A stretch of DNA of 64,000 nt from UBA4877 sp002399285. GTDB lineage: Bacteria > Bacillota > Thermoanaerobacteria > Thermoanaerobacterales > UBA4877. Every line of letters starts with the position of its first letter. Positions within the stretch are counted from its first letter, which is position 1. Shown here piece by piece: positions 1 to 7,164 of the stretch. The stretch is taken from positions 1 to 64,000 of the forward strand of contig DAIPGN010000004.1 of assembly GCA_036771835.1 (NCBI GenBank), in the 5' to 3' direction. The notes below the pieces were generated by a model. That model made no database searches and was not told the DNA's origin. It saw only the letters and a list, made by a program, of their open reading frames with translations. Made by a program: the position numbers and the translations under genes.

Positions 1-83
1 GCAGCTTTTTTATCTTATCACTTTATTTCTACCCTGTCAACTCATTTTTTAGCTCTTATTACAACTATTCTCAGTTAAAATAC

Positions 84-108
84 AAAAAGCCGGAACATCC
101 GGCTTTTA
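84..108 (-). terminator. Rho-independent terminator of the propeller-type gene
   Basis: A hairpin with stem AAAAGCCGGA / TCCGGCTTTT and a 3-base loop lies 6 bases past the stop codon of the minus-strand gene ending at 114. Read on the minus strand it ends in a run of T. The remaining bases to position 1 hold nothing I recognise. Confidence 0.85.
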
Positions 109-113
109 AAATA

Positions 114-2909
114 TTATTTGGTGGTACTTTTGGTCATGCGATACATGGTCTTTCCAATCAGTCTTTCTGTGGTAACTGCTGAATAGTTCCCATCCTGTGT
201 TGCTTTGATAGTTAAATGTGCGATTCCGTCATTATCGGTCCTAGCACGTCCGATATACTTTCCATCTGCATAGAAATCTGTGATTACTCTTGGCAATGGT
301 ATTTCATCATCAGTTACATATAATCGGAGTTCAATCATTCCGTCAGTGCTATCCGACCTTAACAATGCAGAAGGTGTTTTCTTGTCATAATAGTCGCCTT
401 TATTCTCTTCTGCTATCATACCGTAGTATCGGCCGAACCAGTAAGGCAGCGTAAATACAGTACCACAGCCCATGGATCCCTCGGTATAACTCCCTTTTGT
501 CTGTTCGCCAAAACCCGAGTAAGCCGTAAAAGGATTACTGTTGTTTTTGGTTATGGCCCTTTCATCGGGTGCTAGAGCATAGTTGGTCTGAGAAACCTCC
601 TTGTCTCTGTCACAGGGCTCTATATAGAACACATCTTGCCGATCTCCCCGAACCCCCAGAGTTTGATTACGGATTTGAGGCGACCTATAAAAATATCTCA
701 CGGCTGATGCCAAATCCACATCAGTTTTATCAGGATGAGCCAGCTGATAAAGGAATGTATAGAAAGGATTCTCTTCCCTTTCCTCCTGCCCCACATACCA
801 CTGATCAAAGGCAGAGACTATTTCATTTTTCCTGTCGGCGTTTGTCTCCAGAGTCAGTAGTGCATAAACAGGAAACCATCCCAGTTCTTCATCCGAATAG
901 TTTATATATTGGGTCCAGTCATTGTGCAATACAGCATTGGTTGTTTTGTCGCCGTTTAATTTTTCATCATATTGTATAACAGGCGTGTTATTGTCATTAT
1001 CATAAGCATCTGTTGCCTGACGAACAAGCCTTCTATCAATGTATTCATTGGCCATGTCAATATAACCTTTACCATTGACATATCCTTTATCATTATTGGC
1101 ACCGCCGCCTGAATAGGGCGATTCATAGCATAAATCATAAGCTTTTTCATATTTAGCAATCTGGTCGGCATAAGCTGCCGCATCCGAATCCTTGGCAATA
1201 TAGGATGTCGTCTTCAACGCCATCATGACTTCCAACGCATTCAGTGGACCATCTTCGAAACCGTAGGATAAATGATCTTCACCTTTGGCATCTACGCCGA
1301 TACCATATTGCTTCCATTGGGGCTGCGCTTTCATCATGTCTATACCATCGTTAAAGTACTCAGACAGCCATCGAGACCACTGAGTAGATTTACCATGGGC
1401 ATCAACAATATAGTAATGGTCATCCTCTAAAATTAAGTCGGTCATTTTTGTAGCCGCTTCAACGATAGTATTTTTAAGAGTATTGTCCTCCGGTGTATCA
1501 CAAAGATATCTATATGCAGTCAGAAACAGCGCATAATGTCCGTCCACCTCATCGGAAGATGTATCCGCCTTGTACACTATCTGAGATTCATCTATATAGC
1601 CGTCACTTCCAATGACACTCTCCGGGAATAGATCATTGAAGAATGTTGGTATGCGTTCATAAATGGGTGTTGTTAGGCGAAACTTAATTTTATTAAGATC
1701 TATCGGCCCATTCTCATATTCTCGGCCGATATTTGCTCCTTCCACCATCACAGGATAGACAAGTCCCTTTGAAGAGACTATATTTTTCCCAAGTAAATTG
1801 TCGTTTGTCCTCTCCGCATTAAACGTTTCGATTGCAGAAGGGCTAAGACCGAGACCATTGTACAAATCCGAGCTTGCCAACACTTGGGAACCCTTCTTGC
1901 TCAGCGCATCCTTAGTAATACGTACAGTAGCAATGCCAATAGGAGTTTTGCCGTCCAACTTCATCTCGTCTATTATTGGATCGGGATATGTCTCTCCTTC
2001 ATTCAGCAGCCTCTTTTCAAACCAGAACCCATTTTCATTTTGCAAATTCGTATTACTGTCCACTGCTGCTTCGGATTTGAGCATGTAAGAACGGCATGGA
2101 AATCCGTTGCCCCTTCCCGAAATATAGTCAAGCAATAGAACAGCCTTGGTTGCCCGCGTGGCAGCGGCTTTGGCAGCGGCTATCTCTTCAGCATCGGCCT
2201 TCTCAGCCTTCAGCGTCCGATAGCGGAAAATCTCTCCCATGGCATACATTGCTGTCCATAAACCATCATTATCACTAGTGGATACATATTTTGAATAATA
2301 CTCATCCATCGTGGGATCATATGTATAACCATTGTTAGTGCTGATCATACCACGGCGATCATTTACATCATTTATAAGTTTTTCGTATACATAGGTCCGC
2401 TCCAGCATTGTCTTTTTAGGCATACGAATATGTACGGCGCCCTTGGCATTGCGCACCCACACGCCGCCTTCATTGTCCGAAGCGACGCCTGTAACGTTGT
2501 CATCCCCGCCATACAGATAGCGTGAACCGGCAAAGTACTGCACGATGTCGCGCTGATCGGCTTCTTTAAAATTGATCCGCATTAGGCCCTTATTGGTACC
2601 AACCCAATACACACTATCTCCGTCTTTCACAGCGCATGTAACGTCTCCGATAGCAGCCGAAGGCATAAACGTCAGCTCTGTAGCATCAGTTACCCATTTT
2701 ATGCCGTCGGGTGTCTGTGTATCATAATAGTCCATCTCCTTTGTAGACGCGGCCTTCAATTGAATGGGCTTGTACTTTGCACTCTCGGGCGTACCCAAAG
2801 ATGCAGCATAGGCCAGGCCGGGCGATGCCGCGCATACCAGCCCTGAAATTACCATAACCACAGCCAGCATCTGTGCAACAACTCTTTTGGAAATCTTTGA
2901 CTTAAACAT
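114..2909 (-). CDS. Secreted two-component-regulator-propeller-like protein with a long helical domain
   Basis: A 931-residue exported protein. Residues 1-36 are a signal peptide (basic start, hydrophobic core, AYA-A type cleavage site). Roughly residues 60-165 carry beta-propeller blade signatures (VYWVGTNKGLMRI and GGVWVRNAKGAVHIRM). The rest, about 165-860, has the aromatic-rich helical look of an alpha/alpha-barrel carbohydrate-active or scaffold protein, and the last about 70 residues look like a beta-sandwich. I recognise no catalytic motif and assign no reaction. It starts 28 bases after the stop of a shorter gene whose protein resembles its N-terminal part, so the two are probably co-transcribed. 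An AGGAGG-type ribosome site precedes the ATG. The product is probably extracellular or wall-associated. Confidence 0.7.
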   Translation of the reverse strand: MFKSKISKRVVAQMLAVVMVISGLVCAASPGLAYAASLGTPESAKYKPIQLKAASTKEMDYYDTQTPDGIKWVTDATELTFMPSAAIGDVTCAVKDGDSVYWVGTNKGLMRINFKEADQRDIVQYFAGSRYLYGGDDNVTGVASDNEGGVWVRNAKGAVHIRMPKKTMLERTYVYEKLINDVNDRRGMISTNNGYTYDPTMDEYYSKYVSTSDNDGLWTAMYAMGEIFRYRTLKAEKADAEEIAAAKAAATRATKAVLLLDYISGRGNGFPCRSYMLKSEAAVDSNTNLQNENGFWFEKRLLNEGETYPDPIIDEMKLDGKTPIGIATVRITKDALSKKGSQVLASSDLYNGLGLSPSAIETFNAERTNDNLLGKNIVSSKGLVYPVMVEGANIGREYENGPIDLNKIKFRLTTPIYERIPTFFNDLFPESVIGSDGYIDESQIVYKADTSSDEVDGHYALFLTAYRYLCDTPEDNTLKNTIVEAATKMTDLILEDDHYYIVDAHGKSTQWSRWLSEYFNDGIDMMKAQPQWKQYGIGVDAKGEDHLSYGFEDGPLNALEVMMALKTTSYIAKDSDAAAYADQIAKYEKAYDLCYESPYSGGGANNDKGYVNGKGYIDMANEYIDRRLVRQATDAYDNDNNTPVIQYDEKLNGDKTTNAVLHNDWTQYINYSDEELGWFPVYALLTLETNADRKNEIVSAFDQWYVGQEEREENPFYTFLYQLAHPDKTDVDLASAVRYFYRSPQIRNQTLGVRGDRQDVFYIEPCDRDKEVSQTNYALAPDERAITKNNSNPFTAYSGFGEQTKGSYTEGSMGCGTVFTLPYWFGRYYGMIAEENKGDYYDKKTPSALLRSDSTDGMIELRLYVTDDEIPLPRVITDFYADGKYIGRARTDNDGIAHLTIKATQDGNYSAVTTERLIGKTMYRMTKSTTK

Positions 2910-2937
2910 AACAAACCTCCTTTATCTTGTGATTGAC

Positions 2938-3513
2938 TTAATTAATATGCTCCACTACAACGGCATTATCATTCCGTGCAATAACCCATACGCCCTTTCC
3001 ATCCGTATCATCGACCAGAAGCAAAACCCTTTCATTTCCCAGCATTTCGGCCGTAAAGGAATGAACGGAATTATCGCTTAAATTTACCCGATCAACGCCT
3101 CCATCCTTATATCCCAGCCACAGGGTTCCTCCATCCTGCTTAAGCAGCGAAGAGGTTACATTCTCAAGGGTAGGAAACAGAGAAGGTTTCAGTGTGAAAT
3201 CTTTATTGACAAAAGTCTGTGCATTGGCAAGCTGATCACTGATCTCAGTCAGATTGTTGCTTGGCATATAGGTAGGATCCTGCAAAAACTTGATATACTG
3301 TTTTACATATCCCTTTGCCCCGCTGTCTGAAAAATCTTTCAGCGCCTGTTCCGAAGTATAATGCTCCACGGCAGACTGCCCGGAAGTAACTACACTACCA
3401 GGCGTTTCCCCTGCGGCAAAAACTTTTGCTTTCAGTGCTGCAGGTATGAATACAAAAGACACTGCACAAACTGCAATCGAACACAAGACCTTTTTGAAGA
3501 GCACTTTATTCAT
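2938..3513 (-). CDS. Small secreted propeller-type protein, paralogous to its downstream neighbour
   Basis: 191 residues with an N-terminal signal peptide (about residues 1-34, VFA-A cleavage). The C-terminal half has the same propeller pattern as the 931-residue neighbour: GGTLWLGYKDGGVDRVNL followed by GKGVWVIARNDNAVVVEHI. It stops exactly where the larger protein moves from propeller into its helical domain. The ATG has a strong AAGGAGGT site. It may be a free-standing propeller partner of the larger protein, or a tandem duplicate that lost its C-terminal domain. No enzymatic motif is visible. The 244 bases upstream hold no gene. Confidence 0.65.
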   Translation of the reverse strand: MNKVLFKKVLCSIAVCAVSFVFIPAALKAKVFAAGETPGSVVTSGQSAVEHYTSEQALKDFSDSGAKGYVKQYIKFLQDPTYMPSNNLTEISDQLANAQTFVNKDFTLKPSLFPTLENVTSSLLKQDGGTLWLGYKDGGVDRVNLSDNSVHSFTAEMLGNERVLLLVDDTDGKGVWVIARNDNAVVVEHIN

Positions 3514-3757
3514 TCGTTGACCTCCTTATATTCGCTTTATATATAAACAAAATTACCAAACTTTACTCCGCTACTAAGAAAATGCAAAGGGTAGGCCGTT
3601 AATTGATGTGCTCTTTTAAAGTGCACAAATTTTGTCTCCCTTTGCCATTCAAAACTATAACAACCCAGATTATGCAAACAAAATTATTAGTAATTTTATA
3701 TGTCCCAATTGAGTAACACTTGTAGATCAAGCAGAGCCCTTTATTCCGGGCTTAAAT

Positions 3758-5068
3758 TTATTTATACTGCGGTAAATAATCTTTATTTTGTTCAATAATA
3801 TCATCCAATATCTTCTTTGCTACCGTTGCCGAAGGGACAAGCGGATGTAATGTTAAAGCCTGAAGCGCCGTGTAATAATCGCCCGTTACACCTGACTCAA
3901 TGGCCAATTCTTCATAAGCTTTAACTGATTGCATCAAACCTCTTATCTTTGTCGGCACATGTCCTATATTAAGGGGATGGGCACCATCTTTATCTATTAC
4001 CGCATTTGTCTCTATAACGACATTATCAGGTAAATCTGAAATCGTGCCGTTGTTTTGTACATTAACTGTTTGGATATCCTTTTTATTGTTATATATGGAA
4101 TCTATCAATGAGCATGCGGCATCGGAGTAATGTGCTCCTCCCCTTTTCTCCAGCTGCTTTGGCTTCACATCGAGATTAGGATCCTTATATAATTCAAGCA
4201 ATTCTTTTTCGATCTTCTTTACCTGCTCGCCTCTTGTACCTACCGTAGCCGCATCTTTCTTTACTTCCTCCAGCATTTTATCAGTCAGATAGTAATATCT
4301 ATGATATGCACAAGGAAGCATGCCGAGTGATCTGATAAATTCAGATTCGTACGGCCAGTCCTCGGATAATTCCTCGCTGGACAGTTTGCCGTCGGCGAAA
4401 TCATTGATCAACCTATCGGTTATATCTTCGCCATCCAAATATACATGCGTACCCCATACAAGATGGTTAAGACCTGCAAAATCTATAGATACCCTATTAA
4501 AATCCACACCCAGCATATCCGCAACTCCGTAAACCATACCTATAGGAATGTTGCAAAGTCCTATTGCATTAACATTTGTGTGTTTTAATACTGCTTCCGT
4601 TATAATGCCGGATGGATTTGTAAAATTGATAAGCCATGCATTCGGCGCAAGTTCCTCTATATCTCTGCATATATCCAATATGACCGGTATCGTCCTCTGC
4701 GACTTAGCAAATCCTCCAGGACCCGTTGTCTCCTGGCCTATCACGTCATATTTTAACGGTATCTTTTCATCTCTTATTCTCGCATCTAAGAGTCCGACCC
4801 TAAACTGCGTTGTGACAAAATCAGCATCTTTTATCGCTTCCCGCCTGTTTAAAGTCGTATGGATATTTATATCCACGCCGGCCTTTTCAACCATGCGCCT
4901 TGCAAGATTCCCTACTATCTCTAATTTTTGCCTTCCCTCTTCTATGTCCACCAAATATAGATCCCTTATGGGTAATTCGTCATACCTTTTTATAAAACCT
5001 TCTACCAATTCGGGAGTATAACTTGAACCCCCTCCTATTGTAGCTATCCTTAGGCCCTTCCCAGACAT
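3758..5068 (-). CDS. 6-phospho-beta-glucosidase, glycoside hydrolase family 4
   Basis: 436 residues, normal family length. GH4 enzymes cleave phosphorylated disaccharides by an NAD- and Mn-dependent redox mechanism in the cytoplasm. Visible signatures: the dinucleotide-binding N-terminus with GGGSSYTPEL (12-21), GQETTGPGG (111-119), the metal-ligand cysteine in CNIP (Cys172) and the histidine in GLNHLVWG (His202). It is the last gene of the PTS operon and overlaps the IIA gene by 19 bases, so its substrate is presumably the phospho-beta-glucoside (cellobiose or chitobiose type) delivered by that PTS. Orthologues are called licH, celF or chbF; the sequence alone does not decide between them. 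Confidence 0.93.
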   Translation of the reverse strand: MSGKGLRIATIGGGSSYTPELVEGFIKRYDELPIRDLYLVDIEEGRQKLEIVGNLARRMVEKAGVDINIHTTLNRREAIKDADFVTTQFRVGLLDARIRDEKIPLKYDVIGQETTGPGGFAKSQRTIPVILDICRDIEELAPNAWLINFTNPSGIITEAVLKHTNVNAIGLCNIPIGMVYGVADMLGVDFNRVSIDFAGLNHLVWGTHVYLDGEDITDRLINDFADGKLSSEELSEDWPYESEFIRSLGMLPCAYHRYYYLTDKMLEEVKKDAATVGTRGEQVKKIEKELLELYKDPNLDVKPKQLEKRGGAHYSDAACSLIDSIYNNKKDIQTVNVQNNGTISDLPDNVVIETNAVIDKDGAHPLNIGHVPTKIRGLMQSVKAYEELAIESGVTGDYYTALQALTLHPLVPSATVAKKILDDIIEQNKDYLPQYK

Positions 5069-5394
5069 TTGAAAGAATCCTCCTTCTTTTCATATAATGT
5101 TTTATAAAGATCAATCATCTCAGTAATTAATTCTTTAGCAAGAATTGCAGTCATAAGGTGATCTTCAGCATGCATCAGCAAAAGCGATACATCCTGTTTA
5201 TCGCCGGAAGCCTCCCTCTGTATCAAATCTGTCTGTATGTGATGAGCTTCTAAAAGTTCGTCGCCTGCTTCCTTGATATACGTTTCCGCTTTAGTAAAAT
5301 CTCCGTCCTTTGCATATTTTAAAGCTTCAAAGCTGTTGCTGCGTGCATTCCCGGCATGGGATATTATAGTAAAGACAATCTGTTCCAGATCCAT
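5050..5394 (-). CDS. PTS lactose/cellobiose-family IIA component
   Basis: 114 residues, an all-helical PTS IIA of the Lac family. It accepts phosphate from HPr and passes it to IIB. The active-site histidine is His75 in LLLMHAEDHLM, with the conserved metal-binding Asp three residues later. The ATG abuts the stop of the upstream IIB gene, and the 3-prime end overlaps the GH4 gene, which implies translational coupling through IIC-IIB-IIA-hydrolase. Confidence in the family is high; the exact sugar (cellobiose, chitobiose or another beta-glucoside) is inferred from the GH4 partner. Confidence 0.93.
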   Translation of the reverse strand: MDLEQIVFTIISHAGNARSNSFEALKYAKDGDFTKAETYIKEAGDELLEAHHIQTDLIQREASGDKQDVSLLLMHAEDHLMTAILAKELITEMIDLYKTLYEKKEDSFKCLGRA

Positions 5395-5721
5395 TCAATT
5401 TTCTCCTTTTTTAGCCAAGTCAAATGCTATCTCCAAAGTCTTTTTGCCGTCTACCCTTCCATATACCTGGGGTGGTATCACGGCGCACTTTTTGCCCTTT
5501 GCTTCAATAATTTTTCTGACGTCCTTTTCCTTATACCTCACCTGTGGCCCCAGCAAAAATACGTCATAGGAGTCCACATAATTTTCCAATTCGTCTATCG
5601 GCACGGCATCAATGACTACATCATTATATCCCATATCCTCCGCCTGCTTTTGCATCTTTTTCACTAATAGGCTCGTTGACATACCAGCGCCACACATAAG
5701 TAAGATTTTTATGGTAACCAC
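5395..5721 (-). CDS. PTS lactose/cellobiose-family IIB component
   Basis: 108 residues. The phosphorylated cysteine is Cys10 in ILLMCGAGMSTSLL, the standard loop of cellobiose-type IIB proteins. It passes phosphate from IIA (next gene) to the sugar bound by IIC (previous gene, 25 bases upstream). The listed start is a GTG that sits almost on top of a GAGAAGG ribosome site, so the true first codon is somewhat uncertain, but the cysteine loop must lie near the N-terminus and no ATG precedes it in frame. Confidence 0.9.
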   Translation of the reverse strand: MVTIKILLMCGAGMSTSLLVKKMQKQAEDMGYNDVVIDAVPIDELENYVDSYDVFLLGPQVRYKEKDVRKIIEAKGKKCAVIPPQVYGRVDGKKTLEIAFDLAKKGEN

Positions 5722-5746
5722 CTTCTCTTATAATATATATGCTGCC

Positions 5747-6997
5747 TTATATTTCTTCTACAGTCTCCCCTTCTTCCTCCAATGCCAACTGCTTTTTCTC
5801 TTCTACCTTAAAGAATGGATAATATATCAATACGCTGATCAATACCTCCAAAGCACCCCAAACCGCTGCTCTCCAATCGCCTCCTGTTATCAGATATTGT
5901 GCTATTATCGGCGGCGTTGTCCAAGGTACTAATACAACAGGTTTGCTGATGAGATTAAAAAACATTAAGAGGTACGTAACGATCGTAAACAATAAACCTG
6001 AGCCTACAAACGGTATCATCATAGTGGGGTTGAGCACTATGGGAAATCCAAAAATAACCGGTTCATTGATCATAAAAATACCCGATGGCAACGCCATTTT
6101 ACCAATAGATTTATAAGTTTTGCTCTTCGACAAAAGCATTAATATAATCAAGCCCAAAGTGGCGCCTGTCCCGCCGACATTCACAAACGATTCTATAAAT
6201 CCCGTACCTGTAACGTATGGGATGGGCTGATGAGCCAAAAATGCCTTGGAGTTAGCGGTTATAAACTGTAAAAATATCGGCTCCCCAATGGCCCCCATTA
6301 TATTGTCTCCATGTATACCCACCGTCCAAAACAGCAACACCAGCAGAACATAAACTATGACCCCAGGTAAAGAATTCAAAGCAAAAACTAATGGACTGAA
6401 TAATTTTTGTAAAAAGGCCGTTATGTCAAACCCAAGTAAGACCCTTATCCCCCATAATGCAACAACTACGACCGTTGCAGGTATTAATGACACAAAAGAG
6501 TTGGATACCGCCGGGGGCACCCCTTCAGGTAATCTGATTACAATATTCTTCTTAATGAAAAATCGCAATACTTCAACCGAAATCAAAGAAACTATAATGG
6601 CTGTAAAGAGCCCCGTCGAACCAAAATTTGATGTGTCCAGTGCATAGTCTTCGGTTACCTGTGTTGTTAAAAATGCCACTAAAGACAATAACGTACCGCT
6701 GATCGGATCTACTTTCAATTCCTTGGACATATAATATCCTATACCACCTGCCGCCAATAATGCCAGCGCCCCGAATGATACATTTACGGGAACATTTAAT
6801 ATATCGCTGTATTTGCCTATAATATTGTCCCAGCCCGGAATCGGCAAGCTGGATATGATTAAAAATATACTTCCTACAATGATGAACGGCAGTGTAACAG
6901 ACAAACCATTACGAATTGCAACCAAGTGTTTTTCATTGCCTATTTTAGCCAGCGGCGGAACTAAAACGTTTTCAATGAAATTTGTCAACCATTCCAC
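5747..6997 (-). CDS. PTS lactose/cellobiose-family IIC permease
   Basis: About 416 residues with around ten membrane segments, the sugar-translocating subunit of a cellobiose/beta-glucoside PTS. Family features include an N-terminal IGNEKHLVAIRNG region, a FWTVGIHGDNIMG motif and a C-terminal NEPVIFGFPIVLNP motif. I chose the GTG at 6997 as start: GAGAGGAG lies 8 bases before it, whereas the longer in-frame TTG at 7015 would place that ribosome site inside the gene. With the sigma-54 promoter at 7043-7058 this gives a 5-prime leader of about 30 bases. First gene of the operon IIC-IIB-IIA-GH4. Confidence 0.93.
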   Translation of the reverse strand: MEWLTNFIENVLVPPLAKIGNEKHLVAIRNGLSVTLPFIIVGSIFLIISSLPIPGWDNIIGKYSDILNVPVNVSFGALALLAAGGIGYYMSKELKVDPISGTLLSLVAFLTTQVTEDYALDTSNFGSTGLFTAIIVSLISVEVLRFFIKKNIVIRLPEGVPPAVSNSFVSLIPATVVVVALWGIRVLLGFDITAFLQKLFSPLVFALNSLPGVIVYVLLVLLFWTVGIHGDNIMGAIGEPIFLQFITANSKAFLAHQPIPYVTGTGFIESFVNVGGTGATLGLIILMLLSKSKTYKSIGKMALPSGIFMINEPVIFGFPIVLNPTMMIPFVGSGLLFTIVTYLLMFFNLISKPVVLVPWTTPPIIAQYLITGGDWRAAVWGALEVLISVLIYYPFFKVEEKKQLALEEEGETVEEI

Positions 6998-7042
6998 ATT
7001 TATATCTCCTCTCAATTATTATTATTTTTCATCAAATACTTT

Positions 7043-7058
7043 TGCAAAAGTCATGCCA
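7043..7058 (-). promoter_or_regulatory. Sigma-54 (-24/-12) promoter of the beta-glucoside PTS operon
   Basis: Minus-strand sequence TGGCATGACTTTTGCA matches the sigma-54 consensus TGGCAC-N5-TTGCA with one change and the required 10 bases between GG and GC. It lies about 46 bases before the IIC start codon. The neighbouring LevR-type activator contains the sigma-54 contact motif GAYTGA, which supports the call. Confidence 0.88.
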
Positions 7059-7099
7059 AATATAATTTCGCCAATAAATGCCGAGTTTCCACACTTCTT

Positions 7100-7111
7100 A
7101 TTTCATGAAAT
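7100..7111. promoter_or_regulatory. Possible activator (UAS) palindrome upstream of the sigma-54 promoter
   Basis: A perfect 12-base palindrome ATTTCATGAAAT sits about 45 bases upstream of the -24 element, followed by the tandem direct repeat TGTATGAATC / TGTATGATA (7116-7133). Enhancer-binding activators need such sites, and the activator gene ends only about 50 bases further on. Binding is inferred from position only. Confidence 0.4.
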
Positions 7112-7164
7112 TAATGTGTATGAATCTGTATGATATAATACCTTGATCAATACGGATATGAGTA

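Noticed and set aside
3733..3752. AGCCC/GGGCT hairpin after the GH4 gene as terminator
   Set aside because: On the minus strand it is followed by CTGCTTG and not by a T-run, so termination is doubtful.
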